A stretch of 64,000 nt of DNA from Vibrio japonicus (GCF_024582835.1 NZ_CP102096.1:186001-250000), one strand, 5' to 3'; shown: positions 38,824 through 48,826, numbered from the stretch's first letter. Translations and numbers: made by a program. Notes: a model not told the origin generated them from the letters alone.

Positions 38824-40542
38824 ATGGAACAAGGAATGAAACAATTAGCTAGATTTACCTCCCTGGGAATGTGTCTGGCTATAGGTATGTTATTTACGAC
38901 CGCCGCTGCGGCGCAGGAAGACGTAAGTAACAAATTGGAAAATATAGACTTTAGAGTTGATGGGGAGCAAAACGCACAAATTGTTGTTCAGTTAGCCAAT
39001 CCAAGAGTGGCCGTGGATGTGCAAAAAGCTCAAGAAGGGTTGAGTATTGAGTTACTTAATACCGATGTAGCAGATGAAAAAGTCTATCTCCTCGATGTAA
39101 AAGACTTCTCTACAAATGTGGAATCAATCGAAGTCTTTCGAAAGGAACCAAGTACGCTTTTGGTTGCCGCTATCGAAGGTGAATATAACTATGACTACAC
39201 ATTAAACGGCAACTATCTCGAAGTTATCGTTAAAAAAGTCTCTAAAGATGAGGCGCCAAAGCAGAAAAGTATTCTAGAAGGGGAAGGGAAAAAAATCTCG
39301 ATCAACTTCCAAGACATCCCTGTGCGTAATGTGTTGCAATTAATCGCTGATTACAACGATTTTAACTTAGTGGTTTCAGACTCTGTCTCGGGCAATTTAA
39401 CCTTACGACTGGATGGCGTACCTTGGCAGCAAGTACTCGACATTATCCTTAAAGTGAAAGGTTTGGATAAGCGTGTTGATGGCAATGTTGTACTCGTTGC
39501 CCCAAAAGCGGAACTTGATCTCAGAGAAAAGCAATCACTTGAACAAGCACGCATGGAAGAAGAGTTAGGGGACCTCTACTCGGAAATCATTAAAGTGAAT
39601 TTTGCTAAAGCGTCTGAAATTGCGGAACTGATCGGAGGCGATGGCACAGTGAGTATGTTGTCCGAGCGTGGTTCATTGAGCGTGGATGAACGTACTAACG
39701 CTTTGTTAATCCGTGATTTGAGGGAAAACATTGATGTTATTCGTGACATCATTGAGACGCTGGATGTGGCCGTAAAACAGGTTCAAATTGAAGCGCGAAT
39801 CGTCACGGTCAGTGAAGGTAACTTAGATGAGCTTGGTGTTCGCTGGGGTTTTACCTCGACCAACGGTAACAATACAGTCGGTGGTTCGATTGAAAGCAAT
39901 TTATTCCAAGCTGGATTATACGAAGGTAGCGGTGATGGCTTGCCAATCGATGAATTCCTCAATGTGAATTTAGCTGCTGCTTCTTCAAATGCGTCATCGA
40001 TTGCCTTTCAGGTTGCTAAACTAGGTTCAGACTTACTGCTGGATTTAGAGTTATCTGCACTTCAGCGTGAATCGAAAGCGGAAGTGATTTCTAGCCCACG
40101 TTTGATTACGACGAACAAGAAACCGGCTTATATTGAGCAGGGTACAGAAATTCCTTATCTGGAATCTTCTTCAAGTGGTGCGACAACGATCGCCTTTAAG
40201 AAAGCCGTCCTTAGTTTAAAAGTGACACCGCAAATCACGCCAGATAACCGTTTAGTGCTTGATTTAAGTGTGACGCAAGACAGACCGGGCGAAGTGGTGA
40301 AAACAGGTCATGGTGAAGCGGTAGCGATCAAAACTCAGCGTATCGGTACGCAAGTTCTGGTGAACAATGGTGAAACTGTCGTCTTGGGAGGTATATTCCA
40401 ACACAATGTGACCGACACCGTTGATAAGGTGCCTTTGTTGGGTGATATCCCTCTTTTAGGGGCATTATTCCGTCGAAGTTATCAACAAATGGGTAAGAGT
40501 GAACTGCTAATTTTTGTTACGCCAAAGGTAGTGATTCAGTAG
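38824..40542 (+). CDS. pilQ: Type IV pilus secretin PilQ
   Basis: PilQ forms the outer-membrane ring through which the pilus passes; in vibrios this pilus serves attachment and DNA uptake. The 572-residue preprotein has a signal peptide ending near TAAAAAQE (residue about 31). An AMIN domain (about 40-130), a secretin STN/N0-N1 part (about 155-330), and the secretin core (about 350-570) follow, with VPLLGDIPLLGALFR, the classic secretin signature, near the end. ATG 38824 or 38836 could be the start. It is last gene of pilMNOPQ. The regular ChiRP/MSHA secretins are different genes. Confidence 0.95.
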   Translation: MEQGMKQLARFTSLGMCLAIGMLFTTAAAAQEDVSNKLENIDFRVDGEQNAQIVVQLANPRVAVDVQKAQEGLSIELLNTDVADEKVYLLDVKDFSTNVESIEVFRKEPSTLLVAAIEGEYNYDYTLNGNYLEVIVKKVSKDEAPKQKSILEGEGKKISINFQDIPVRNVLQLIADYNDFNLVVSDSVSGNLTLRLDGVPWQQVLDIILKVKGLDKRVDGNVVLVAPKAELDLREKQSLEQARMEEELGDLYSEIIKVNFAKASEIAELIGGDGTVSMLSERGSLSVDERTNALLIRDLRENIDVIRDIIETLDVAVKQVQIEARIVTVSEGNLDELGVRWGFTSTNGNNTVGGSIESNLFQAGLYEGSGDGLPIDEFLNVNLAAASSNASSIAFQVAKLGSDLLLDLELSALQRESKAEVISSPRLITTNKKPAYIEQGTEIPYLESSSSGATTIAFKKAVLSLKVTPQITPDNRLVLDLSVTQDRPGEVVKTGHGEAVAIKTQRIGTQVLVNNGETVVLGGIFQHNVTDTVDKVPLLGDIPLLGALFRRSYQQMGKSELLIFVTPKVVIQ

Positions 40543-40576
40543 GAAACCATACCCAGAAAAAAATAAATTTGCATTA

Positions 40577-40681
40577 GTGGCACCATATCTAGATAATTTC
40601 GGGTCTTATCACGAATTATCTGTGAGGAATAGGTGCCACAAGCATTTCTAACCACCAGTGACATACTGGCTGTTCTTGTGG
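40577..40681 (+). promoter_or_regulatory. Structured aroK leader with competing hairpins
   Basis: Hairpin A pairs GTGGCACC (40577-40584) with GGTGCCAC (40632-40639), with an inner stem GATAATT/AATTATC (40592-40598 / 40614-40620). Hairpin B pairs CCACAAG (40636-40642) with CTTGTGG (40675-40681), enclosing CCAGT/ACTGG (40655-40659 / 40665-40669). A and B share bases 40636-40639 and cannot both form. No terminator U run follows and no strong ribosome binding site is seen before aroK. Confidence 0.5.
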
Positions 40682-40719
40682 CGATGTCATTGAATTAACG
40701 TTGTAAATTACTGCTAAAC

Positions 40720-41238
40720 ATGGCTGAGAAACGTAATATTTTTCTTGTTGGCCCAATGGGTGCCGGCAAAAGCACAATAGGTAGACATCTAGCTCAACAG
40801 CTTCATATGGAGTTTGTCGATTCTGATACTGTGATCGAAGAGCGCACAGGCGCAGATATCGCTTGGGTATTTGATGTTGAAGGTGAAGAAGGTTTCCGCA
40901 TTCGCGAAGAGAAGGTGATTAACGATCTGACCGAAGAGCAGGGGATCGTACTAGCGACAGGCGGCGGCTCAATTAAGAGCAAAGAGAACCGTAATCGTTT
41001 ATCTGCTCGTGGCATAGTTGTGTACCTTGAAACAACTATCGAGAAGCAACTTGCGCGTACTAACCGCGACAAGAAGCGTCCTCTGCTACAGACTGACGAC
41101 CCACGCGAAGTTTTGGAAACTCTAGCGGGTGAACGTAATCCACTTTACGAAGAAATAGCGGATTACACAGTACGTACAGACGATCAAAGTGCAAAAGTGG
41201 TAGCCAACCAGATTGTAAAAATGCTAGAAGAACGTTAA
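40720..41238 (+). CDS. aroK: Shikimate kinase I
   Basis: AroK phosphorylates shikimate on the way to chorismate and aromatic amino acids. The 172-residue P-loop enzyme begins [22 protein letters not shown] (Walker A GPMGAGKS, 11-18). It has the shikimate-binding [16 protein letters not shown] and GGGSIK motifs and the lid arginine region RDKKRPLL. aroB follows 30 bp later. A structured 100-nt leader lies upstream. Confidence 0.97.
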   Translation: MAEKRNIFLVGPMGAGKSTIGRHLAQQLHMEFVDSDTVIEERTGADIAWVFDVEGEEGFRIREEKVINDLTEEQGIVLATGGGSIKSKENRNRLSARGIVVYLETTIEKQLARTNRDKKRPLLQTDDPREVLETLAGERNPLYEEIADYTVRTDDQSAKVVANQIVKMLEER

Positions 41239-41268
41239 TACGTAATTTTTAGCAACTGGAGAAGTACC

Positions 41269-42372
41269 ATGGAACGGATTACGGTCAGCTTAGGTGAACG
41301 TAGCTATCCCATTTCAATTGGTGCCGGATTATTTAATGATCCGGCCCACCTTTCATTTCTTAACCGCTCTAATTCATCAGCAAAACAGAAAGTTGTCGTG
41401 ATCAGTAATGTCACTGTCGCCCCACTTTATGCTGAGAAAATTATCTCGCTACTCGAACAACAGGGTTGTGAAGCATCACTGCTTGAACTGCCTGACGGTG
41501 AGCAATACAAGTCTCTCGATACCTTCAACACAGTCATGAGCTTCTTGTTGGAAGGCAACTATGCCCGAGACGTCGTGATTGTTGCGCTTGGTGGCGGTGT
41601 TATTGGTGATTTAGTTGGCTTTTCTGCTGCTTGTTACCAGCGTGGCGTCGACTTTATCCAAATTCCAACCACACTTCTGTCCCAAGTCGACTCATCAGTA
41701 GGCGGCAAAACCGCAGTCAATCATAAATTGGGTAAAAACATGATTGGCGCATTCTACCAGCCGAAATCTGTGATTATTGATACCGAGTGCTTGGCAACGC
41801 TACCTGATCGTGAGTTTGCAGCAGGTATTGCCGAGGTGATTAAGTACGGCATTATCTACGATCAGGCGTTCTTTGTTTGGCTCGAAGAGAATCTAGAGAA
41901 GCTTTATCAACTTGATGAGCAAGCGCTAACATTTGCGATTGCTCGATGCTGCCAGATTAAGGCTGACGTTGTCGCTCAAGACGAAAAAGAATCAGGTATT
42001 CGTGCTTTACTCAACTTAGGCCATACATTTGGTCACGCGATCGAGGCGGAGTTGGGTTACGGAAATTGGCTTCATGGAGAAGCTGTCGCGGCTGGCACTG
42101 TCATGGCTGCAAAAACAGCACAGCTGCAAGGTTTGATTTCTGACGATCAGCTTGAACGCATCATTACCATTCTAAAAAGAGCGCATCTGCCTGTTCATAC
42201 ACCAGCAGAAATGACCTTTGCTGACTTTATGAAACACATGATGCGAGACAAAAAGGTGTTGGCAGGAGAGCTTAGATTAGTGCTGCCTACCGGCATAGGT
42301 AGTGCTGAAGTAGTGAAGGGCACTCCAGAATCGGTTATTGAACAAGCCATTGATTTTGGCCGCGATCTATAA
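41269..42372 (+). CDS. aroB: 3-dehydroquinate synthase
   Basis: AroB converts DAHP to 3-dehydroquinate using NAD+ and zinc (cobalt). The 367-residue protein has [32 protein letters not shown] with the NAD site, the lysine- and asparagine-containing GGKTAVNH loop, metal-ligand GEX and [23 protein letters not shown] regions. It is in the aroK-aroB-damX-dam-rpe-gph-trpS order conserved in E. coli; start ATG preceded by GGAG. Confidence 0.97.
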   Translation: MERITVSLGERSYPISIGAGLFNDPAHLSFLNRSNSSAKQKVVVISNVTVAPLYAEKIISLLEQQGCEASLLELPDGEQYKSLDTFNTVMSFLLEGNYARDVVIVALGGGVIGDLVGFSAACYQRGVDFIQIPTTLLSQVDSSVGGKTAVNHKLGKNMIGAFYQPKSVIIDTECLATLPDREFAAGIAEVIKYGIIYDQAFFVWLEENLEKLYQLDEQALTFAIARCCQIKADVVAQDEKESGIRALLNLGHTFGHAIEAELGYGNWLHGEAVAAGTVMAAKTAQLQGLISDDQLERIITILKRAHLPVHTPAEMTFADFMKHMMRDKKVLAGELRLVLPTGIGSAEVVKGTPESVIEQAIDFGRDL

Positions 42373-42388
42373 TTTCCAAGTCTAGCGC

Positions 42389-42438
42389 TACCAGCTTAAC
42401 AGTGAGAGCCTACTGCGCCTCTGGCCGTTAAGCTGGTA
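42389..42438. repeat. Long inverted repeat between aroB and damX
   Basis: Perfect 12-bp arms TACCAGCTTAAC (42389-42400) and GTTAAGCTGGTA (42427-42438) with a 26-nt loop that itself can pair AGAG/CTCT. No U run follows, so it is an RNA structure or processing site more than a terminator. Confidence 0.65.
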
Positions 42439-42465
42439 AATCTAAATTCTTTTAAGGATGATGAA

Positions 42466-43986
42466 ATGAGCATGGATCGTGATTCACATGTGTTGGAGTT
42501 GGATTCTCAGTTAGAACTGTTGGAACGTTTGCAGCTTCTGACTAATTTTGGTTCCAATTTAGTGACGGTGTCAGGCGGTAAAGGCGCGGGCAAAACGTGG
42601 CTTGTTCAGCGCTATCTTGAAGTTTGGGCTACGGATAAAAACCAAGCTCTGTTAATGAACTTCTCTGCGCTGGATGAGGCTCAGCGTCGTTTCACGATAC
42701 TCTCACAACTCGTTTCAGAACCCCTTTTTAACCCTGCCGATAGTTTAGCTGAATCCTTTTCCCACTTAATGGGGGGGGAGAGCTGCGACATCGTTATTGC
42801 GATAGATGACGCGCACCTGCTCTCTGAGTCTTTTGTTTCAGAGCTTTGGATGTTGGTGTTAGAAGCACAGCATTCCCAGTTGTGGACGGTTAATGTTTTA
42901 CTGTTTGCCGAGTCTGGCGCTAATGAAAGGCTGGACGCGGTGTTAGCTCGTTTGAGTTACGGACAAGAGCAGAAGCCAATCAGTCTTGACATAGAGCCAC
43001 TGAGTGAGCAGGAAGCGGATCGTTTCTTTGAGCGCTTAGTGATCCGATATGTCGATGATGATCTAGAAAAGCGAGTTCGCCATGCTTATCGGACGGTTGG
43101 ACGTCGTCCGGGAGACATTATGGCCTTGGGGGATTACAAAGTGGAAAAACAAATTATTATCCGATCGATCGTCGGGTCTCCTGTCAACATAGCTTTGGTT
43201 GTCCTGATCCTGTTGCTCATCATTGGTGGTGGTTATGCATGGTTAATACTGCAGCCCTCTCCAGACGATAAAGCCAACAGAATCACACAATCCACTGAGC
43301 AGACAGTGATTCCAACTTTGCCGCAAACAGAAAGCCAGACGGCAACGTTTGAAGCGGAAGATGACTCAGCATCGCTGCCACCTTCGGTCACTGATGAAGT
43401 CACCAGCGTTGGCGACTCCGCTAACCAACAACAGCGTGTGGTGATCAACTCAGAAGTGGTGGATGCGCTTCTAGAGGGAAGAGAAGACGAGGTGGATACC
43501 AGTGCGATAAACCAGGTTGTTGAGGCGTCGGCTCAAGAGCAAGCTCCAGATTCAGAAGCTTCCGATGTTCAAGCTAAAGAAACTCAACCCGAAGAAGCCA
43601 TGCCTGAGTCTAAAGAAGCGAAACCTGAAGTCACGCAAGCCGAAGAGATTGAGACTTCAAATGAGCTAAATCCAGAAATCGAGGTTTCATTTACTGAGGA
43701 AGCGTTAAAGAACTTTTCGCCAAGCAGTTACACGCTGCAATTGGCGGCGGTCACGAGTGTGGACGATGTGAGAGATTTTCTCCAAGCCCATAGCCTTACC
43801 GAGAAAGTCTATATTTATCCGACAATTCGAAATGATGTTGAATGGTTCATTGTGACCTTTGATAATTTTACGACGATTCAAGGGGCTCGAGATGCCGTGG
43901 GAACACTTTCTAAAGAGTTACAAAGTCTTGAGCCTTGGGCTAAATCCTTACGCCAGGTACAGAGTGAACTTGAGCGCGGAAAATAG
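42466..43986 (+). CDS. damX: Cell-division SPOR protein DamX
   Basis: DamX is an inner-membrane septal-ring protein that binds denuded glycan through its SPOR domain. The 506-residue product has a cytoplasmic AAA-like N-terminal part with Walker A GGKGAGKT (37-44) and Walker B VIAIDDAHL, a membrane helix (241-262), a long acidic, low-complexity linker (about 265-410), and a C-terminal SPOR domain (about 425-500). The retained ATPase-like module is longer than the E. coli cytoplasmic part. Upstream of dam. Confidence 0.93.
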   Translation: MSMDRDSHVLELDSQLELLERLQLLTNFGSNLVTVSGGKGAGKTWLVQRYLEVWATDKNQALLMNFSALDEAQRRFTILSQLVSEPLFNPADSLAESFSHLMGGESCDIVIAIDDAHLLSESFVSELWMLVLEAQHSQLWTVNVLLFAESGANERLDAVLARLSYGQEQKPISLDIEPLSEQEADRFFERLVIRYVDDDLEKRVRHAYRTVGRRPGDIMALGDYKVEKQIIIRSIVGSPVNIALVVLILLLIIGGGYAWLILQPSPDDKANRITQSTEQTVIPTLPQTESQTATFEAEDDSASLPPSVTDEVTSVGDSANQQQRVVINSEVVDALLEGREDEVDTSAINQVVEASAQEQAPDSEASDVQAKETQPEEAMPESKEAKPEVTQAEEIETSNELNPEIEVSFTEEALKNFSPSSYTLQLAAVTSVDDVRDFLQAHSLTEKVYIYPTIRNDVEWFIVTFDNFTTIQGARDAVGTLSKELQSLEPWAKSLRQVQSELERGK

Positions 43987-44053
43987 TCTGAGATTCGTAG
44001 CAAAATATGTTACATTCCGCAGCCTTGATTTTGGTTGATAGATAGAGCAGTAG

Positions 44054-44881
44054 ATGAAGAAGCAGCGAGCCTTCCTTAAATGGGCGGGGGGGAAATACGG
44101 ACTTGTCGAAGATATCCAGCGTTATTTGCCGCAAGGGCGCAAGCTGGTAGAACCGTTCGTAGGTGCTGGTTCGGTATTTCTCAACACGGATTACGATCAG
44201 TACTTATTGGCTGATATTAATCCTGATCTCATCAATCTCTATAATCTCCTTAAAGAGAACCCAGAAGAGTACATCTCAGAGGCCAAACGCTGGTTTACCC
44301 CTGAGAACAACCGAAAAGAAGCCTATTTGCATTTCCGAGCTGAATTTAATGCGACCGATGACGTCATGTTTCGTTCATTAGCGTTTTTGTACATGAACCG
44401 ATTTGGTTTCAATGGTCTATGTCGCTATAACAAGAAAGGTGGCTTTAACGTACCATTCGGCTCTTATAAAAAACCGTATTTCCCAGAAGCTGAACTAGAA
44501 TTTTTTGCAGAAAAAGCCAAGAAAGCTACTTTTGTCTGTGAAGGATACCCAGAGACGTTTTCACGTGCGCGTAAAGGCAGCGTTGTTTATTGCGATCCTC
44601 CTTATGCACCACTGTCTACGACCGCTAATTTTACTTCTTATGCTGGAAACGGGTTTACGCTTGATGACCAAGCCGCACTGGCAGACATTGCAGAAAAAGC
44701 GGCAACAGAGCGCGGTATTCCAGTTCTCATATCTAACCACGATACGACCTTAACGCGTCGCCTGTACCACGGTGCAGACTTAAATGTCGTGAAGGTAAAA
44801 CGCACGATCAGTCGCAATGGTGCGGGGCGTAATAAGGTTGATGAACTGTTAGCTTTGTTTAAGCCTGCAAACAACGGATAG
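44054..44881 (+). CDS. dam: DNA adenine methyltransferase Dam (GATC)
   Basis: Dam methylates adenine in GATC, guiding mismatch repair and replication timing; in V. cholerae it is essential (family knowledge). The 275-residue class alpha methyltransferase has the opening LKWAGGKYGL, the AdoMet motif FVGAGSVF (35-42) and catalytic DPPY (181-184). It follows damX by 67 bp and precedes rpe. Confidence 0.98.
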   Translation: MKKQRAFLKWAGGKYGLVEDIQRYLPQGRKLVEPFVGAGSVFLNTDYDQYLLADINPDLINLYNLLKENPEEYISEAKRWFTPENNRKEAYLHFRAEFNATDDVMFRSLAFLYMNRFGFNGLCRYNKKGGFNVPFGSYKKPYFPEAELEFFAEKAKKATFVCEGYPETFSRARKGSVVYCDPPYAPLSTTANFTSYAGNGFTLDDQAALADIAEKAATERGIPVLISNHDTTLTRRLYHGADLNVVKVKRTISRNGAGRNKVDELLALFKPANNG

Positions 44882-44984
44882 TCACATTTCTCTTTCTCAA
44901 CCTACCATCTGACTCTCAGCTTAGGTAGAATTGCGCTCAACTCTTATTCAGTGCAATGATGCCAATTAATTTTAGAGGTCAGGT

Positions 44985-45656
44985 ATGAAAGATTTCCTTA
45001 TCGCTCCATCCATTCTGTCTGCAGACTTTGCTCGCCTTGGTGAAGACGTGGAAAAGGTGCTCGCAGCAGGCGCGGATGTGGTTCACTTCGATGTTATGGA
45101 TAACCATTACGTACCGAACCTCACTTTTGGTGCACCTATCTGTAAAGCGCTGCGTGACTACGGTATCACTGCACCGATTGATGTGCACCTAATGGTAAAA
45201 CCTGTCGACAACATTGTTCCTGACTTCGCTAAGGCTGGGGCTTCAATGATTACGTTCCATATTGAAGCGTCTGAGCACGTTGACCGCACTTTGCAGCTAA
45301 TAAAAGAACACGGTTGTAAAGCGGGTGTTGTGCTTAACCCAGCGACGCCGCTCAGCCACCTTGAATACATTATGGACAAAGTAGACATGATTCTACTAAT
45401 GTCAGTAAACCCAGGCTTTGGCGGGCAGTCTTTTATTCCAAATACATTGGACAAGTTACGCGCTGTACGTAAGATGATTGATGAATCTGGTCGCGACATC
45501 CGTTTGGAGATTGATGGTGGCGTTAAGGTAGACAACATCAGAGAGATCGCGGAAGCGGGTGCAGATATGTTTGTTGCAGGCTCTGCCATCTTCAATCAGC
45601 CAGATTACAAAGCGGTCATTGACCAAATGCGTGCGCAACTAGCTGAGGTAAATTAA
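44985..45656 (+). CDS. rpe: Ribulose-phosphate 3-epimerase
   Basis: Rpe interconverts ribulose-5-phosphate and xylulose-5-phosphate in the pentose phosphate pathway. The 223-residue TIM barrel starts [17 protein letters not shown] and has the metal ligands [12 protein letters not shown] and DVHLMV, and [10 protein letters not shown]. The stop codon abuts the start of gph, with no gap. Confidence 0.98.
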   Translation: MKDFLIAPSILSADFARLGEDVEKVLAAGADVVHFDVMDNHYVPNLTFGAPICKALRDYGITAPIDVHLMVKPVDNIVPDFAKAGASMITFHIEASEHVDRTLQLIKEHGCKAGVVLNPATPLSHLEYIMDKVDMILLMSVNPGFGGQSFIPNTLDKLRAVRKMIDESGRDIRLEIDGGVKVDNIREIAEAGADMFVAGSAIFNQPDYKAVIDQMRAQLAEVN

Positions 45657-46343
45657 TTGATTTCTAATAACATTAAACTGATTGCATTCGACCTCGACGG
45701 CACGCTTCTAGACAGTGTGCCTGATTTAGCTATCGCTGCTGACCAAGCCGTACAGGCGCTGGGTTATCCTAGTGTCTCTGAGGCGAAAGTACGTGATTAC
45801 GTAGGTAATGGTGCTGACGTGTTAATTGGTCGCTCATTGAGTCAGAGCATGACAGTCAGCGAAGATCTTGATGGTGATTTGCTGGTTAAGGCTCGAGAGC
45901 TGTTTGATGACTTCTACGATAAAAGTGGTCACAAGCTTAGCCATTTATACCCAGCGGTGAAAGAAACACTGGAAGAGTTACACAAAGCGGGTTTTACACT
46001 GGCGCTAGTGACGAACAAACCTTCAAAGTTTGTGCCTGAAATTCTAGAAAAACACGGCATTAGTCAGTTCTTTGTCGATGTATTGGGCGGCGATGCGTTT
46101 CCTGAGAAGAAGCCGAATCCAGTCGCACTGAATTGGTTGATGGAAAAGCATAATTGTCAGCCACAAGAGATGCTGATGGTGGGTGACTCAAAAAATGATA
46201 TCTTAGCGGCAAAAAATGCGGGATGTTATTCGTTTGGTTTAACTTATGGTTACAACCATGGCGAACCGATTGCCGCGTCTCAACCTGAGTTTGTCGCCGA
46301 CACCATCGCAGATTTGATCGATGTAGTGGCAGTTTCCGCTTAG
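45657..46343 (+). CDS. gph: Phosphoglycolate phosphatase
   Basis: Gph is a HAD-family phosphatase removing phosphoglycolate formed by DNA repair of 3'-phosphoglycolate ends. The start is TTG 45657, immediately after the rpe stop, with GAGG 8 bp upstream; the first ATG in frame is deep within the protein. The 228-residue product has FDLDGTLLDSVPDLA (residues 11-25), the lysine VTNKPSKF and MVGDSKNDILAAKNAG. Its TTG start and zero-gap join imply coupling to rpe translation. A terminator follows. Confidence 0.96.
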   Translation: MISNNIKLIAFDLDGTLLDSVPDLAIAADQAVQALGYPSVSEAKVRDYVGNGADVLIGRSLSQSMTVSEDLDGDLLVKARELFDDFYDKSGHKLSHLYPAVKETLEELHKAGFTLALVTNKPSKFVPEILEKHGISQFFVDVLGGDAFPEKKPNPVALNWLMEKHNCQPQEMLMVGDSKNDILAAKNAGCYSFGLTYGYNHGEPIAASQPEFVADTIADLIDVVAVSA

Positions 46344-46390
46344 TTGAACTAAAAGAGCTTCCAAAATACTCGTTAATGAGTACACTGAGT

Positions 46391-46424
46391 AAACCGTGTG
46401 ACTAGAACTCACACGGTTTTTTTT
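46391..46424 (+). terminator. rpe-gph terminator
   Basis: Arms AAACCGTGTGA (46391-46401) and TCACACGGTTT (46409-46419) and a long T run, 48 bp after gph, separating it from trpS. Confidence 0.9.
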
Positions 46425-46460
46425 CATTTATTTAGATAAGAAGTCAAAGGAATTATTCCC

Positions 46461-47477
46461 ATGAGCAAACCCATTGTATTGAGTGGTGTTCAACCGTCAG
46501 GTGAACTAAGTATCGGTAACTACTTGGGTGCTCTACGTCAATGGCATCAGATGCAAGATGATTACGATTGCCAGTACTGTGTTGTGGATCTTCATGCGAT
46601 TACGGTTCGTCAGGACCCTAAAGCACTCCATGAAGCAACACTGGATGCACTTGCTATTTGTCTTGCCGTTGGTGTTGATCCGCAAAAGAGCACGCTATTT
46701 GTTCAGTCACACGTACCAGAGCATGCTCAACTTGGTTGGCTTCTTAACTGTTATACCCAAATGGGTGAACTGAGCCGCATGACTCAGTTTAAAGACAAAT
46801 CAGCGCGTTACGCGAATGACGTCAATGCGGGTCTGTTTGGTTACCCAGTGCTAATGGCGGCTGATATTCTGTTGTACCAAGCAAACCAAGTGCCAGTTGG
46901 TAATGACCAGAAGCAACACTTAGAGCTTGCACGCGATATCGCGACTCGCTTTAACAACATCTACTCGCCAGAAAATCCGATCTTTACGATTCCAGAACCT
47001 TACATCCCAACGGTGAATGCTCGCGTAATGAGCCTTCAGGATGCAACGAAGAAGATGTCGAAATCAGATGATAACCGTAAGAACGTGATTACTCTGTTGG
47101 AAGACCCGAAATCGATCATCAAGAAGATCAACAAAGCTCAGACGGATACGGAAACACCACCGAGTATCCGTCATGATATCGAGAACAAAGCGGGTATTGC
47201 GAACCTAATGGGTTTGTACTCTGCTGCATCAGGAATGAGTTTTGAAGAGATTGAGGCGAAGTACAAGGGCGTTGAAATGTACGGCCCGTTCAAGAAAGAT
47301 GTGGGTGAAGCGGTTGTGGCGATGCTTGAGCCAATTCAATCTGAATTCCACCGTATCCGTGAAGATCGCGCTTACATGAATGAAGTCATGAAGCAAGGTG
47401 CAGAGAAGGCGTCTGCTCGCGCAGCGATTACGCTTGAGAAAGTGTATAAAGCGGTGGGTTTTGTGGGGCGTCCATAA
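46461..47477 (+). CDS. trpS: Tryptophanyl-tRNA synthetase
   Basis: Class I aminoacyl-tRNA synthetase charging tRNA-Trp. The 338-residue protein begins [23 protein letters not shown], where the HIGH-type motif is [12 protein letters not shown], and the KMSKS loop is KKMSKSDDN. The anticodon-binding C-terminal domain follows. AAGGA precedes the ATG. It is transcribed separately from gph by the terminator between them. Confidence 0.98.
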   Translation: MSKPIVLSGVQPSGELSIGNYLGALRQWHQMQDDYDCQYCVVDLHAITVRQDPKALHEATLDALAICLAVGVDPQKSTLFVQSHVPEHAQLGWLLNCYTQMGELSRMTQFKDKSARYANDVNAGLFGYPVLMAADILLYQANQVPVGNDQKQHLELARDIATRFNNIYSPENPIFTIPEPYIPTVNARVMSLQDATKKMSKSDDNRKNVITLLEDPKSIIKKINKAQTDTETPPSIRHDIENKAGIANLMGLYSAASGMSFEEIEAKYKGVEMYGPFKKDVGEAVVAMLEPIQSEFHRIREDRAYMNEVMKQGAEKASARAAITLEKVYKAVGFVGRP

Positions 47478-47498
47478 ACAAAACGTGAATGCATTCTT

Positions 47499-47529
47499 AA
47501 AAATCCCGGCTGTCATCGCCGGGATTTTT
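47499..47529. terminator. Bidirectional terminator trpS / trmL
   Basis: Arms AAAAATCCCGGC and GCCGGGATTTTT (47499-47510 / 47518-47529) with a 7-nt loop. Confidence 0.92.
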
Positions 47530-47544
47530 GTTTATGGGACTCGT

Positions 47545-48024
47545 TTATTGAGCGCCTTCGAAGCCCATCTGACGCCAAGCTTCAAATGCGATGATAGCGA
47601 CCGCATTGGAAAGGTTGAGGCTACGAGCATCTGGCATCATTGGAATACGGATACGCTGCTCCATAGGCATGCTTTCAATCAAGTCAGCAGGTAATCCACG
47701 GCTTTCAGGGCCAAACAACAATACATCGCCTTTCTGGAAATTGGCATCCACATGATGACCTGTGGTTTTCGTGGTGCACGCGAAAATTCGGTAACCGTCC
47801 TTACGCTCGCTTTCTAAATACTCAATGAATGCTTGGTAGTCTTTGTGACGGGTTACGCGAGCAAGATCATGGTAGTCCAAACCTGCGCGGCGGACTTTCT
47901 TCTCTTCTAAATCAAACCCTAACGGCTCAATCAAATGTAGGTTGGCGCCACAGTTTGCACACAGGCGGATAATGTTACCGGTGTTGGGTGCGATTTCTGG
48001 CTCGTATAGGGCGATATCGAACAT
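47545..48024 (-). CDS. trmL: tRNA (cytidine(34)-2'-O)-methyltransferase TrmL
   Basis: TrmL (YibK) methylates the 2'-OH of the wobble nucleotide of tRNA-Leu isoacceptors. The 159-residue SPOUT protein starts [22 protein letters not shown], and its knotted AdoMet site includes [11 protein letters not shown] and [16 protein letters not shown]. It is monocistronic and converges on trpS, sharing the terminator. Confidence 0.95.
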   Translation of the reverse strand: MFDIALYEPEIAPNTGNIIRLCANCGANLHLIEPLGFDLEEKKVRRAGLDYHDLARVTRHKDYQAFIEYLESERKDGYRIFACTTKTTGHHVDANFQKGDVLLFGPESRGLPADLIESMPMEQRIRIPMMPDARSLNLSNAVAIIAFEAWRQMGFEGAQ

Positions 48025-48130
48025 AGTGTCAGTGTCTTATCTACTAATGGATGTAAGACGAGAAGTATAAGGCGGCTTTTATAGGCCGCCAAGTCTGACG
48101 CTGTTAGATTTTGTTCCTGAGTAAATTGGC

Positions 48131-48748
48131 CTATGCATTTTGTGCTAAGGCGACGGCGTAGTTTTCACTAACGGCCTCCCAATTCACCACATTCCACCAA
48201 GCATCAATGTATTCGGGGCGACGATTTTGGTAGCTGATATAGTAAGCATGTTCCCAGACATCGAGTGCGAGAATCGGTTCACCTTTAACTTCAGCGATAT
48301 CCATGAGAGGGTTATCTTGGTTGCTGGTGGACGTAATTGCGAGCTCTCCATCTTTTACGATTAACCATACGAACCCCGAACCAAATGTGTTAACTGCGGC
48401 ATCGGAAAACATCTGCTTAAATTTATCCATGCTACCGAAAGTGTCAGTGATAGCATCGGCTAAGTCTCCATCGGGTGCGCCACCACCGTATTGCGACATG
48501 CAGTTCCAATAGAGAATGTGATTGTAGTAGCCCCCGCCGTTATTTCTTACCGCAGGAGAATGCTTAGAAATCTGATCAAAAATCTCACTGAGAGACGCGT
48601 TCTCAAGCTCTGTGCCTTTAATCGCGGTAATGAATTTATCGTAGTAGGTACGATGATGCTTGCTGTAGTGCACTTCCATGGTTTTCGCATCAATATAAGG
48701 TTCAAGTGCATCAAAAGCGTAAGGTAGGTCTGGGAATGTATGAGACAT
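48131..48748 (-). CDS. sodA: Superoxide dismutase, Mn-type
   Basis: Dismutates superoxide. The 205-residue cytoplasmic protein has metal ligands His26 region (HYSKHHRTYYDK), His in YYNHILYWNCM, and Asp/His in DVWEHAYYISYQNRRPEY. The glutamine in STSNQDNPLMD and glycine-rich GGGYYNH are typical of the Mn-type as opposed to the Fe-type, which places the second-sphere glutamine elsewhere. It lacks a signal peptide. A 16-of-19 Fur box lies 41 bp upstream of the start, as for sodA in E. coli. Positioned beside cpxRA as in V. cholerae. Confidence 0.92.
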   Translation of the reverse strand: MSHTFPDLPYAFDALEPYIDAKTMEVHYSKHHRTYYDKFITAIKGTELENASLSEIFDQISKHSPAVRNNGGGYYNHILYWNCMSQYGGGAPDGDLADAITDTFGSMDKFKQMFSDAAVNTFGSGFVWLIVKDGELAITSTSNQDNPLMDIAEVKGEPILALDVWEHAYYISYQNRRPEYIDAWWNVVNWEAVSENYAVALAQNA

Positions 48749-48788
48749 AGTAAGTTAATCCTCCATAATTGAAGGACTAACTCTACAT

Positions 48789-48807
48789 GTTAATGATACT
48801 TATTATC
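48789..48807. promoter_or_regulatory. Fur box upstream of sodA
   Basis: Nineteen bases match 16 of 19 positions of GATAATGATAATCATTATC. They lie 41 bp upstream of the sodA start codon, where they would cover the promoter, and fit iron-dependent repression of Mn-superoxide dismutase. Confidence 0.75.
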
Positions 48808-48826
48808 AACTGTGTTTTTGGTAAGG

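Noticed and set aside
45158..45595. 145-codon open frame antisense to rpe
   Set aside because: It lies fully inside a well-identified housekeeping gene and has no recognisable protein features.
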